NCBI RefSeq assembly: GCF_016446475.1
Contig: NZ_JAEHFP010000010.1
Span: 1-64,000 of the forward strand
Reading direction: 5' to 3'
From: Paracoccus binzhouensis
GTDB taxonomy: Bacteria > Pseudomonadota > Alphaproteobacteria > Rhodobacterales > Rhodobacteraceae
DNA length: 64,000 bases
Shown here: one piece after another, positions 1 through 8,438 of the stretch
Numbering within the stretch: position 1 is the stretch's first letter
Layout of the letters: each line of letters opens with the position of its first letter
Notes under the pieces: generated by a model
Told to the model about the DNA's origin: nothing
The model's database searches: none
The model's input: only the letters and a program-made list of their open reading frames with translations
Position numbers and translations under genes: made by a program

Positions 1-1438
1 CCTCGTCGTCGTCCTGCAGGGCGTCGTAAAGCTGTTGGACCCGCTTGCGGTATTGCAGTGCCATGCTTGGGTGCAGCAGCGGTGGCGGCTCGTCGGCTTC
101 GGCCAGGAACAGTTCCAGTTCCTTCTTACGCTTCTCCAGCGTCACCATCTTCGCGTTGAGCGCGTCAGCGGCGCCACCCTTCAGAATCAGATTGAGTAGG
201 GTCTCGAGTTCCCGATCGATCTTCGCAATCTCCGCCTCGGCCGACGCGATCTCAGCGCGACCTTCCATGCGCAGCCGGTTCATCTCCTGCGTGAAGACCT
301 CGCAGAAATGGGCGAAGAGCTCCGGATCGACGAGTTTGGTACGCAGCGCGTTCAGCACACGCGCTTCCAACTCGTCGCGGCGGATGTTGACCCGGTTGTC
401 GCAGGTCCCCTTGTTGCGGGCCGTCGCACATCCGATCAGTGTCGCCGAGATCGCGGAATAGCCGCCACCACAGCATGAACATTTGGTCAGTCCCGAGAAG
501 AGATATTTGGGGCGGCGGCGGGTATTGATCCGGGAGAGATCGGCCTCGCCGTTCTCCTTCCGGGCGATCTTGTTCTTCTCCTGTCGCGCCTTCACCGCGT
601 TCCAGAGATCGTCATCGAGGATGCGCAGCTCCGGCGTTTCCTGAATGACCCATTCCTCTTCCGGGTTGGGGCGGGCCTGCCGCTTGCCGGTGTTCGGATC
701 CTTGACGAAGCGCTGGCGGTTCCAGACGATTTTGCCGACATACATCTCGTTGTTGAGGATGCCGTTGCCGCGCTTCGGGTTGCCGTTGATCGTGCTGAAT
801 CCCCAGTCGCCGCCTGACGGAGCGGGAATGCCTTCCTTGTTCAGGGCGAAGGCGATGGTCTTGGCCGATTTGCCGGCGGCATAGTCGCGGAAGATGCGGC
901 GCACGACTTCGGCCTGGAATTCGTTGATGGTGCGATCGCCGCGGATCGGCTCGCCGTTCGCATCGAGTTTCTTGACCACATCGTAGCCATAGGCATTGCC
1001 GCCACCCGATTTGCCCGCCTCGACGCGGCCGCGCTGGCCGCGGCGGGTCTTGTCGGCGAGATCCTTCAGGAACAGCGCATTCATCGTGCCCTTGAGGCCG
1101 ACATGCAGGTGCGTCACCTCGCCTTCCGACAGGGTGAACATCTTCACGTCGGCATAGGACATGCGCTTGAAGATGCCGGCGATGTCTTCCTGGTCGCGGG
1201 AGAGGCGATCCATCGCCTCGGCGAGGATCAAGTCGAAACGGCCGCCCATAGCGTCGGCCATGAGCGCCTGAATGCCCGGGCGGATCAGCGACGCGCCGGA
1301 GATCGCGTGGTCCGAATACTCCTCGACGATATGCCAGCCCTGCTTTTCGGCATGGAGGCGGCACATACGGAACTGGTCGGCGATGGAGGCGTCGCGTTGA
1401 TTGTCGGAAGAATAGCGGGCGTAGATCGCGACTTTCAA
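1..1438 (-). CDS. Large serine recombinase, C-terminus outside window
   Basis: DNA site-specific recombinase of the large serine (resolvase/invertase) family. Reading leftward from a TTG at 1438 gives KVAIYARYSSDNQRDAS, where the first Ser of YSS (about residue 10) aligns with the catalytic serine. A Recombinase-type domain follows from about residue 145, then a zinc ribbon with CSCCGG near residue 320 and a charged helical tail typical of the coiled coil. No ATG is in frame near the start; GGGAG sits about 9 bases before the TTG. The frame is still open at base 1, so the end is not visible. Such enzymes move phages, ICEs and transposons. Whether it serves this element or marks a neighbouring one cannot be told here. 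Confidence 0.88.
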   Translation of the reverse strand, partial: MKVAIYARYSSDNQRDASIADQFRMCRLHAEKQGWHIVEEYSDHAISGASLIRPGIQALMADAMGGRFDLILAEAMDRLSRDQEDIAGIFKRMSYADVKMFTLSEGEVTHLHVGLKGTMNALFLKDLADKTRRGQRGRVEAGKSGGGNAYGYDVVKKLDANGEPIRGDRTINEFQAEVVRRIFRDYAAGKSAKTIAFALNKEGIPAPSGGDWGFSTINGNPKRGNGILNNEMYVGKIVWNRQRFVKDPNTGKRQARPNPEEEWVIQETPELRILDDDLWNAVKARQEKNKIARKENGEADLSRINTRRRPKYLFSGLTKCSCCGGGYSAISATLIGCATARNKGTCDNRVNIRRDELEARVLNALRTKLVDPELFAHFCEVFTQEMNRLRMEGRAEIASAEAEIAKIDRELETLLNLILKGGAADALNAKMVTLEKRKKELELFLAEADEPPPLLHPSMALQYRKRVQQLYDALQDDDE

Positions 1439-1457
1439 AACAGGGCTCCCATCCGTA

Positions 1458-1718
1458 TCAGGAGGAGCGCTTCCTCCTTTGCCGTGACATCTTCACTTCC
1501 TCTGCATAGCACTCCTGCGCCGCCTGCCTCGCCAGGATGCCGACCAGACGCAGAAGGCGAGGGTCGGGATTGCCACGCGGCGTAAACGTCAGCTCCGGCG
1601 CGTCCAGCAGCAAGGATTCGAGCAGCGCTTCGCGCTCTCCTCCTGTCATCTTTGCCGGGTTTCCTGGGGCTCGCAAGGTCATAGCTTGCAGCATTTGCCC
1701 GGAGGGAAGCATAAGCAA
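1458..1718 (-). CDS. Small hypothetical protein upstream of recombinase
   Basis: An 86-residue protein ending 19 bases before the recombinase start and on the same strand, so probably co-transcribed. The C-terminal half is rich in Leu, Arg and Glu and looks helical (ALLESLLLDAPELTF, then LLRLVGILARQAAQE). A second Met at about residue 24 (MTGGERE) is an alternative start. No known domain is recognised. A longer overlapping reading frame on the same strand is Ser/Arg/Ala-biased and less protein-like. Small helical genes often precede such recombinases, but the function is unknown. Confidence 0.5.
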   Translation of the reverse strand: MLMLPSGQMLQAMTLRAPGNPAKMTGGEREALLESLLLDAPELTFTPRGNPDPRLLRLVGILARQAAQECYAEEVKMSRQRRKRSS

Positions 1719-1902
1719 CGGAAATTGAAGGCGAATATTCGGCGGCGATTTGTGCGGGCAATCGTGCCATGGCGAGGCCTAGCGTAGCCGGGCGTGCCTT
1801 AGCGTAGCAAAATAACCTGTCGGAATCTCTTGCTGGCCTGGTCATTATCCGCCTCGTCGCTCTCCTCGTGAGGTCATTGACTGTTGAGGCAATCTTATCG
1901 TA

Positions 1903-1920
1903 TTGTAATTAGCGATACAA
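1903..1920 (+). promoter_or_regulatory. Inverted repeat upstream of toxin-antitoxin pair
   Basis: TTGTA (1903-1907) and TACAA (1916-1920) form an inverted repeat 31 bases before the antitoxin start, in a locally AT-rich stretch. TacA-type antitoxins repress their own operon through palindromes at this position, so this is a reasonable operator. It is inferred from position and symmetry only. Confidence 0.4.
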
Positions 1921-1950
1921 GTCGCCATATGCCGACCAAGGAGATTCGCC

Positions 1951-2250
1951 ATGGCCACGACCGCCGAACGCAAGGAATACCCGATCTCGATGCGCCTGCC
2001 CGAGGCGGATGTCGCCATGATCGATCGCGCCGCCAGCCTGCGCGGCCGCTCGCGCACCGATTTCGTGCGCGACGCCGCTGTGCGCGCCGCCGAGGAGGTC
2101 GTCATGGAGCAGGGGTTGATCCGGATGAGCCCGGAAGGCTTCGCCCAGTTCATGGATGTGCTGGCGCGTCCTGCTGCACCGGTTCCAGAGATGGTCGAAG
2201 TCCTGAAGCGCCCCGCGCCTTGGGAGCCCGGGTACGTGGCGAAGCGGTAA
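1951..2250 (+). CDS. tacA: DUF1778 antitoxin (TacA type)
   Basis: A 99-aa ribbon-helix-helix antitoxin of the DUF1778 family. The N-terminal half (EYPISMRLPEADVAMIDRAA, then SRTDFVRDAAVRAAEEV) is the DNA-binding RHH fold; the C-terminal part from about residue 55 (LIRMSPEGFAQFMDVLA) is the segment that in this family wraps the acetyltransferase toxin. It lies 4 bases upstream of a GNAT gene, the usual order of TacAT/AtaRT modules. It should neutralise the toxin and repress the operon. The ATG at 1951 follows a GGAG about 8 bases upstream. Confidence 0.85.
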   Translation: MATTAERKEYPISMRLPEADVAMIDRAASLRGRSRTDFVRDAAVRAAEEVVMEQGLIRMSPEGFAQFMDVLARPAAPVPEMVEVLKRPAPWEPGYVAKR

Positions 2251-2254
2251 GCCC

Positions 2255-2764
2255 TTGCTCCTTTCGGGTCCCGAACCGCTTACCGCCGCTCACGATGTGT
2301 CCGAGTTCTCCTGTGGCAAGCCGACTCTTGACCACTGGCTGAAGACGCGCGCCCTCTCCAATCAGCAGAAGGGCTTCACGGCTGTTCTCGTCGTGCATGA
2401 GGCCGGGCGCGTGGTCGGCTACTACGGCCTTGCGCCTACCGGTGTGGTGCCTTCGGTTCTGCCTCGCTCGATCAGGACGGGGCAGCCGCCCAACCCGGTC
2501 CCGTGTATGCTGCTCGGCCAACTCGCGACCGACACAGCATGGGCAGGGTTGGGCATTGGCACCGGCCTTGTGAAACATGCCCTCCAACGCTGCGTTCAGG
2601 CCGCTTCGCTGATTGGCGGGCGGGCCTTGTTGGTCAATGCCGTCGATGGTGAAGCCGCCGAATTCTGGAGGCGGCGCGGTTTCGAGCCGTCCAAGGATGA
2701 TCCCCTCGTTATGCTCCGCTCGATCAGCGACATCGCGGCGTCGCTCGGTGAGGCTGGAAGTTGA
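2255..2764 (+). CDS. tacT: GNAT acetyltransferase toxin (TacT type)
   Basis: A 169-aa GNAT protein paired with the DUF1778 antitoxin. Family members acetylate charged aminoacyl-tRNAs and stop translation. The acetyl-CoA loop is visible as WAGLGIGTGLVKHAL (about residues 96-110), and FWRRRGF (137-143) corresponds to the terminal catalytic segment. In TacT and AtaT this segment normally reads FY-x3-GF with a catalytic Tyr; here it is Trp, so activity may be weakened or altered. The start is a TTG at 2255, right after the antitoxin stop, which suggests translational coupling and low toxin output. The rest of the protein looks full length. Confidence 0.82.
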   Translation: MLLSGPEPLTAAHDVSEFSCGKPTLDHWLKTRALSNQQKGFTAVLVVHEAGRVVGYYGLAPTGVVPSVLPRSIRTGQPPNPVPCMLLGQLATDTAWAGLGIGTGLVKHALQRCVQAASLIGGRALLVNAVDGEAAEFWRRRGFEPSKDDPLVMLRSISDIAASLGEAGS

Positions 2765-2832
2765 AAGCTTGGCTGGCCTCCAACCATGGCGATCCACCCC
2801 TTCACTCAGATTGCGGTAGGTCAGATCCGCCC

Positions 2833-3309
2833 ATGCAAATTCGTCTTCACCCATCGTCCACATTCCGCTGGCAGATTTTCGTGCTTTCCCTCGCTCTATT
2901 TTGGGCGGTCGGCGGCCTGCCGGAACCTGCCAAGGCTCAGCCTCGGCCGCAGCTCGCGAAGTGTGTTCCGGGGCAGGCGCGTACCGCTGACGAATATTGT
3001 CTCGTCGACGGTGACACGATCTGGATCGATGGCGAGAAGCTGCGCATGGAGGGCTATGACACCCCGGAACCGCAAACGCACATCTGCGGTGGCGAGGCCG
3101 AAGTTGCGCTGGCACACCGAGCCAGTGGCCGGGTGATCGAGCTGCTGAACTCGCATGACTGGACTGTCGAATATGGGAAGCCGGACAACACCGGCACGCG
3201 GACGCTCGTGACGATCAGAATCGGCGGGCGCGACATCGGCGACATCCTTATTGCGGAGAGGCTGGCCCGCTCCTGGCCCGATGGCGAAGAATGGTGGTGC
3301 AGTCGGTAA
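2833..3309 (+). CDS. Secreted thermonuclease-like protein (SNase family)
   Basis: A 158-aa protein with an N-terminal signal peptide (WQIFVLSLALFWAVGG, probable cleavage after AKA-Q, near residue 36), then an SNase-like core: CLVDGDTIWIDGEKLRMEGYDTPE carries the Asp and Arg of the calcium site and active-site strand, and GGEAEVALAHRAS the Glu region. Staphylococcal-type nucleases cut DNA and RNA outside the cytoplasm. Many short proteins of this kind occur on alphaproteobacterial mobile elements, where their role is unclear. The ATG at 2833 was chosen because it gives a proper signal peptide; upstream in-frame codons do not. It converges on the next gene. Confidence 0.78.
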   Translation: MQIRLHPSSTFRWQIFVLSLALFWAVGGLPEPAKAQPRPQLAKCVPGQARTADEYCLVDGDTIWIDGEKLRMEGYDTPEPQTHICGGEAEVALAHRASGRVIELLNSHDWTVEYGKPDNTGTRTLVTIRIGGRDIGDILIAERLARSWPDGEEWWCSR

Positions 3310-3334
3310 GCGCTCCCTGTCCACACGCAATTCG

Positions 3335-3721
3335 CTATGAGGGCCGTCCCGCAAGCCGCTCGTCGAGGACCGGTTCGTCCCAGTTGCGCGCCACCCCGAG
3401 CCACTTGTCGATCACGGCCTGGAACTGCGGCTCGGCGAAACAGGTCTGGAACGTGTAGAGGCGATTGACCACCTGACGCATCAGGTCGCGCATCTCGTCA
3501 TCGTCGAACCTCGACACAGTTCTCCAGGGAATGCGATTGCCGTCCGCGTCGATGACGAAGACATCGGAATAGTCTCCGGTCTTCGTGACCGGGACCGGCC
3601 CGGCATGCAGGTCCTCCAGCATGCTGTTGCGAACGCAGATCATCGCCATCGCCTTGGAGAGCATGGCCGCTAGCTGTTCTTCTTCCTTCCGGCCCATTCC
3701 GTCCTCCGGATCCTTGCTCAT
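3335..3721 (-). CDS. Hypothetical protein, partner of SRAP gene
   Basis: A 128-aa acidic soluble protein with no domain I recognise. The N-terminus (KEEEQLAAMLSKAMAMICVRNSMLEDLHAG) is predicted helical, followed by a short strand segment (YSDVFVIDADGNRIPW) and a helical tail (DEMRDLMRQVVNRLYTFQT). Its ATG overlaps the stop of the SRAP gene by four bases (ATGA), so the two are translationally coupled. That conserved-looking arrangement is the only clue to function and suggests a role linked to the SRAP protein. Confidence 0.6.
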   Translation of the reverse strand: MSKDPEDGMGRKEEEQLAAMLSKAMAMICVRNSMLEDLHAGPVPVTKTGDYSDVFVIDADGNRIPWRTVSRFDDDEMRDLMRQVVNRLYTFQTCFAEPQFQAVIDKWLGVARNWDEPVLDERLAGRPS

Positions 3722-4407
3722 ATACCCGGCAGCATGCCGGTGGCGGCCGTGCTGGCTGGCGTTTCCAGGATCACCAACCGATCATCGGGCAGCGGCCGTT
3801 GCAGCGTCTTGGCTTCGTTCCAGTCGGCGGTCAGCCAGGTCTCGACTTCTTCGTGGCTCGTCAGGATGGCGGGCATGGCCTTCGGATGGATCGGCTTCAC
3901 CACGCCATTGGCCTCGGTGGTCAGGAAGGCGAACAGTTGATGATCGCCCGGACGCGGGGTCCGGTTCGAGCCGCGGGTTCCGCGCCACGGCGTCCAGATT
4001 CCCGCGAAGAAGAACAGGGGCTGGGTCTCATCGAGGGCGAACCAGTGCAGCGGTTTGCGCCTGGTGACCGGATCGGGCTTTTGCCCATATTCGGAAAAGG
4101 CGGTGGCCGGGACCACGCAGCGTTGCCCGACCCCGAGCCATTTGCGCCAGTGGGGACTGGTCGTGTTGCGGATATTGGTAACGCCGGTGTCCGGCGTATC
4201 GCGGGATTTCAGATATTCGATGGGCGTGGGCATACCCCAGGTCAACGAGGCAAGTTCCCGCCCGTCTTCGGTGTTGCGCACCACTGGCGCCGGCCGGTCG
4301 GGATAGACGTCGATTGACGGCTCGAGATTGCCGATACTGTCATGGGTGGCGGCCACGAACTCCCGGATCGCCTGCTGGTTGGTCGTAATGCGATACAGGT
4401 TGCACAT
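3718..4407 (-). CDS. SRAP domain protein (YedK/HMCES family)
   Basis: A 229-aa SOS-response-associated peptidase family protein. It starts MCNLYRI: Cys2 becomes the N-terminal nucleophile after Met removal and forms a covalent link with abasic sites in single-stranded DNA, shielding them from cleavage. Other family marks are WGMPTP (about 57-62), the NIRNTTSPHWRKW segment with the conserved Asn and Arg, FSEYGQ with the catalytic Glu, and the HPKAMPAIL block with the active-site His. The length matches the family. On a conjugative element it could protect abasic sites in transferred single strands. A divergent helicase gene lies 315 bases away. Confidence 0.88.
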   Translation of the reverse strand: MCNLYRITTNQQAIREFVAATHDSIGNLEPSIDVYPDRPAPVVRNTEDGRELASLTWGMPTPIEYLKSRDTPDTGVTNIRNTTSPHWRKWLGVGQRCVVPATAFSEYGQKPDPVTRRKPLHWFALDETQPLFFFAGIWTPWRGTRGSNRTPRPGDHQLFAFLTTEANGVVKPIHPKAMPAILTSHEEVETWLTADWNEAKTLQRPLPDDRLVILETPASTAATGMLPGI

Positions 4408-4722
4408 TGCCGCGCCTCTCCTCGTTGCGATTTCATCGACGGTGGCTGGCGTTCGCAGCTGCGCGGTTCCCCGAGCTCTCGTCGGCGCAGTCGAAGACCT
4501 TTGCCCGTGCGCGCCGCAGCCGAGTGCAAGACGTGCCGCCGCTACGTGTTTGTGCCATGCCTTGCCAGGCTTGCCCAGTTACATGATGATCGAATGGATA
4601 CTGTAGTCAGTGACGTTGATTTACTTGCGTACACCTAACGGCAAATCACAAGGATTCAGGCGAGCGGGTTCCGATCGATCGCTTTGTGATCTGGACAGCC
4701 GACCTGGCATGCAAAGGCTCTG
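4408..4722. other. Intergenic region between divergent genes
   Basis: This stretch holds the start regions of the SRAP gene (leftward) and the helicase gene (rightward). No reading frame in it is protein-like. Two GTTC words near 4448-4470 are 11 bases apart rather than 7, so they are not counted as an SOS box. The part nearest the helicase is more AT-rich (about 4600-4660) and could hold a promoter, but no clear -35/-10 pair is seen. Confidence 0.4.
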
Positions 4723-7479
4723 ATGCTTGGACGATCTCGCACATTCCGCCCCAGCCTATGGGCACGCCTTTTCTTGTCGGAGAATTGGAGGTTAATCCTC
4801 AACGCCTCGTCTCGGGACCGCATTCGGTTAAGAAGGGCGACAGAGGACGAAATCCAGTGCCTTGAAGTCACTTCTGTTTCGTCGACGAAGGCATTGCTTT
4901 GGCACACTGTCGAGATACGGTCGAAGGGTCGCATCGACTCCCTGTCAGGGCTGACTGCCAAGATGGCTCAGACCCTCCGCGACGACTTGCTGGCCTTTGT
5001 GAACCAACACCTCGCCGAGCTCATCGATTCCGACAAGGAACACCTGCGGGAGGTCGACAGAAAAGTTCGCGCAATTACGGACAGCAACAGGCAATACCTC
5101 GCCCATGCCGATGTCAGCCGGGCGATCGCCAGCGTCCCGGGAACGGCGTCACAGGCCTTGTCGCACCCGCTGTTTGACGCCCTTCTCATCCCGGATTCGC
5201 TAAGGGCTTATCTCCCAACCTCGTTCTCCATGCTCTCCGACCCGAGCGTTCGCAGCCGCTACAACGAAAACTTCGTTGTTCACGAAATGCAAAAGTTCGA
5301 CGGGTTCTTCTCGAACCTGGGCGGTTTCTCGCTTTCCAAAGAGCAGCGAGAGGCCTGCATCCGGCTCGAGGACAACAATTTGCTGGTGGCCTCAGCCGGC
5401 TCCGGCAAGTCTGCGACCATGGTGGGTAAAGTCGCCTACGTGCTCGAGAAGGGCCTGTACCACCCGAGCGAAATTCTCGTCCTTGCGTTCAACAAAAGTG
5501 CAGCCGATGAGCTGAAAGAGCGGATCGCAAAGCAGCTCAATATCGATGAGGACGCGCTGGAATGCAGGGTGACCACGTTTCACGCGCTCGGCAGGGGGAT
5601 CATTGAGGAAACTGAGGGAAGACCGCCACAGCTGGCCAACTGGGTCGAACATCCTGCCGGCGAGGCCCGCGTGATCGAAAAAATCATTCGCGAACTGATG
5701 GACACGAGCACAGAGTTTCACCGGTTGTGGATCGACCTCCTCTCAATTTTGCCGAAGGCGGATATTCCCGCGGAGGTCTTTGATTCCGAGGCGGACTACA
5801 ATCGCTACATCGCCGACCGGAACGACAAGGGCGGCGGTATCATCGGAACCCTGGCTCCGGACGTCTACGTCAGGTCGCTGCAGGAGCAGCGGATAGTGAA
5901 CTGGCTCTGGGTCAATTCGGTCGATTTCGAGTACGAGAAGCAGATCTCGTTCGAGGAAGAGGACGGGAACCGGCGGTTTGTCCAGCCTGATTTCCACTAC
6001 CCGCTGACCAACACGTTCCATGAGCATTTCGCGATCAACGCGGATGGCTCTTCGCCCTTTGAGAACTACTTGGAGCACACGAGGACCAAGCGGGCCGGAT
6101 ACAAGCGGGAGGAGCTGGACTTCTTCGAAACGACGTCTGCGCAGGCACAAGACGGAACGCTCTTACCGCATCTCGAGGCAGAGCTCGTCAAACGCGACAT
6201 CTCGCTCGCGAAGAAGAGCGTCGAGGAGATCTTCAAGGCGATCGATCCAGTGGTGATCACGCACTACCAGAAGCTGATCGGCGTGTGCATCAAGCACATT
6301 AGAGCCAGCAAGCTGACTCTGGACATGCTCCTCGAGCGGGCAAAATCTCTGCATGACAAACCGCGCGCGCGGCACTTTGCGCGTGCTGTGTGGCTAATCG
6401 CCGAAGCCTACGGTCGCAAGCTCGACGAGGCCAAGCGTATCGATTTCGATTCGATGATCGGTGATGCAGTGCAGCTCGTCGAGACGGGGCGATACCAGAG
6501 CCCATTCTCGCTGATCCTGATCGATGAGTTTCAGGACATTTCAGATCCGCGGGCCAATCTGATCAAGGCGCTCAAACACCAGAAGCCCTTCACAAAGGTT
6601 TTTGCTGTCGGGGACGATTGGCAATCGATCTACCGTTTCGCCGGATCGGACATCACGATCTTCACGCAGTTCGAAGCGAATTTCGGCGCCTGCTGGCAGG
6701 GCCGATTGGAGCAAACGTACCGGTGCAACCAGCTGTTAGCTGAAACCGCCGCGCGCTTCGTTCAGCGCAATCCGGAGCAGATCAAGAAGACCGTGCGTTC
6801 AACACGCGCTGCCATACCGCGCTCAATCCGCGTTATTCCCGTCAGTGTCGAATGGCGCAAGCCAAGCTTTCCTACGGCGTGCTTCCAGCTGCTTGAGCGC
6901 TTGAACGTCTTTCTCGAGGGCATCGCTGGTCAATGGCGACAGGAGCCGGGACAAAAGCTAAAGGTTCTGGTCTTGTGGCGCTACAACAAGTTGGATCCGT
7001 TCGGCGGTCAGGCCCCTGGTTTCTCCAGTATCGATGTAGCTGGTTTGTCCTTTCACCGCTCGAAAGGTCTCGAAGCGGACTACACAATCCTGCTGGACGT
7101 CAGCGAAGGCGACTACGGCGTTCCAAGCCGGATCGAAGACGACGAATTGCTCAATCTCGTCATCCCTCGGCCTGAAACCTTCGACTATGCGGAGGAACGC
7201 CGCCTCTTCTATGTCGCGCTCACCCGTGCCAGCAGGGGGACATTCATCCTGTGCAATGGACGCAAGCCTTCCCGGTACATTCGGGAGCTTTGCGAGATTG
7301 CCGGGGACGACGTCCGGTTCGAGACCGTCGACGGAAGGGAACTCGATCAATGTCCCCGCTGTCTGGTCGGGCAGATGGTGGAGCGGCGGGGACGGAACGA
7401 CACGGTATTCCACGGTTGCACTCAGTTTCCTGAGTGCCGCAACACCCGTCAGGTTGCCGCGGAATCCGTACGGGCCTGA
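4723..7479 (+). CDS. UvrD/HelD-like DNA helicase with zinc ribbon
   Basis: A 918-aa superfamily 1 helicase. The N-terminal 100 residues (WRLILNASSRDRIRL and the following strand-rich part) resemble the N-terminal domain of E. coli helicase IV (HelD). Helicase motifs follow: Walker A ASAGSGKSA (about 224), Walker B IDEFQD (about 600), motif III VGDDWQSIYRFAG, motif V region LSFHRSKGLEADY and motif VI FYVALTRAS. The last 45 residues (CPRCLVGQMVERRG, later FHGCTQFPECRNTRQ) form a topoisomerase-type C4 zinc ribbon, an extra DNA-binding module. It probably unwinds DNA with 3'-5' polarity during repair. It stands alone, with a separate SOS-controlled cassette downstream. Confidence 0.87.
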   Translation: MLGRSRTFRPSLWARLFLSENWRLILNASSRDRIRLRRATEDEIQCLEVTSVSSTKALLWHTVEIRSKGRIDSLSGLTAKMAQTLRDDLLAFVNQHLAELIDSDKEHLREVDRKVRAITDSNRQYLAHADVSRAIASVPGTASQALSHPLFDALLIPDSLRAYLPTSFSMLSDPSVRSRYNENFVVHEMQKFDGFFSNLGGFSLSKEQREACIRLEDNNLLVASAGSGKSATMVGKVAYVLEKGLYHPSEILVLAFNKSAADELKERIAKQLNIDEDALECRVTTFHALGRGIIEETEGRPPQLANWVEHPAGEARVIEKIIRELMDTSTEFHRLWIDLLSILPKADIPAEVFDSEADYNRYIADRNDKGGGIIGTLAPDVYVRSLQEQRIVNWLWVNSVDFEYEKQISFEEEDGNRRFVQPDFHYPLTNTFHEHFAINADGSSPFENYLEHTRTKRAGYKREELDFFETTSAQAQDGTLLPHLEAELVKRDISLAKKSVEEIFKAIDPVVITHYQKLIGVCIKHIRASKLTLDMLLERAKSLHDKPRARHFARAVWLIAEAYGRKLDEAKRIDFDSMIGDAVQLVETGRYQSPFSLILIDEFQDISDPRANLIKALKHQKPFTKVFAVGDDWQSIYRFAGSDITIFTQFEANFGACWQGRLEQTYRCNQLLAETAARFVQRNPEQIKKTVRSTRAAIPRSIRVIPVSVEWRKPSFPTACFQLLERLNVFLEGIAGQWRQEPGQKLKVLVLWRYNKLDPFGGQAPGFSSIDVAGLSFHRSKGLEADYTILLDVSEGDYGVPSRIEDDELLNLVIPRPETFDYAEERRLFYVALTRASRGTFILCNGRKPSRYIRELCEIAGDDVRFETVDGRELDQCPRCLVGQMVERRGRNDTVFHGCTQFPECRNTRQVAAESVRA

Positions 7480-7613
7480 CCTGTTTCCTCAAAGCCGGCC
7501 GACCGTGGGTTTGGCGGCCGCCGCTCTCCTTCCTAATACTTTACCCCACCTTAGGGCATTGCACCCCGTTGATCACCTCCGGGATGACTGAGATTGACTC
7601 TCGACCCACAAGA

Positions 7614-7628
7614 GAACAAATAAAGAAC
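7614..7628 (+). promoter_or_regulatory. LexA (SOS) box upstream of imuA
   Basis: GAACAAATAAAGAAC is an exact GAAC-N7-GAAC direct repeat, the reverse complement of the alphaproteobacterial LexA site GTTC-N7-GTTC. It lies 49 bases before the imuA ATG in an AT-rich patch, the expected place for SOS control of the imuA-imuB-dnaE2 operon. Confidence 0.82.
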
Positions 7629-7676
7629 ATAGCAACGGAATCGACCAGTGCAAAGCCCCGGAGACGCCATCCTCAT

Positions 7677-8438
7677 ATGCCCAGCCGTGCAGACAGCCCA
7701 GCCATTGCCGAACTTCGGGCGCGCATCGCGCGCCTCGAAGGCGATGGCGTGCGTACGCACGAGGTGCTGCCCTTCGGGATTGCGCCGTTGGACCACAAGC
7801 TGCCCGGTGGCGGGCTGGCGCTCGGCAACCTCCATGAAGTCGCGGGAGGCGGCAACGGGGCGGTGGATGGGGCGGCTGCGGCCTGTTTCACCGCCGGGAT
7901 CGCCGCCCGCACCACCGGCCAGGTGCTCTGGTGCGTGGCTTTGCAGGATCTCTTCGCGCCGGGGCTGGAGCAGGCCGGACTGCCGCCCGGCCGGGTGATC
8001 TTCGTCGAAGCCGGGGACGACAAGGCCGTTCTGGCCTGTATGGAGGAAGGGCTGCGGCATGGCGGGCTGGGGGCGGTCGTCGGCGACATCGCGCGCCTGC
8101 CGATGACCGCCTCGCGGCGGCTGCATCTCGCGGCGAAAGGCTCGGCGACGATCTGCATCGCGCTGCGCCGTTGGCGGCGGCAGGCGGAGGCCAGCGATTT
8201 CGGGCAGCCGACGGCGGCGATGACCCGCTGGCGGATCTCGGCGCTGCCGTCCGCGCCCCTTCCGGTTCCCGGTGTCGGGCGGCCGCGCTGGCTGGTCGAG
8301 CTGATCCGGGCGCGAGCGGGCGAATGTCTCGATATCGAACTGGAGGCGTGCGATGGCTCGGGTCATCTCCGTCTTCCTGCCGAACTGGCCGACAGACCGG
8401 TTGCGGCGGAAGGCGGGCGACGCAGCGCCGCCCGGTGA
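7677..8438 (+). CDS. imuA: ImuA mutagenesis protein
   Basis: A 253-aa ImuA family protein, a RecA/SulA-like accessory factor of the alphaproteobacterial translesion mutasome. AIAELRARIARLEGDG at the start and VLPFGIAPLDHKLPGGGLALGNLHEVAG are typical of ImuA, the latter corresponding to the degenerate RecA-like nucleotide region. The ATG at 7677 was chosen because it follows the SOS box and matches the usual N-terminus; the frame is open further upstream. Its 3' end overlaps imuB by 86 bases. ImuA is needed with ImuB and DnaE2 for damage-induced mutagenesis in Caulobacter and relatives. Confidence 0.88.
   Translation: MPSRADSPAIAELRARIARLEGDGVRTHEVLPFGIAPLDHKLPGGGLALGNLHEVAGGGNGAVDGAAAACFTAGIAARTTGQVLWCVALQDLFAPGLEQAGLPPGRVIFVEAGDDKAVLACMEEGLRHGGLGAVVGDIARLPMTASRRLHLAAKGSATICIALRRWRRQAEASDFGQPTAAMTRWRISALPSAPLPVPGVGRPRWLVELIRARAGECLDIELEACDGSGHLRLPAELADRPVAAEGGRRSAAR

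Noticed and set aside
1845-2153. 102-codon minus-strand frame overlapping the TacA gene
   Set aside because: Arg/Ser-rich shadow of the antitoxin gene; no support.
4448-4470. Two GTTC words resembling an SOS box upstream of the SRAP gene
   Set aside because: The spacer is 11 bases; the alphaproteobacterial LexA site needs 7.
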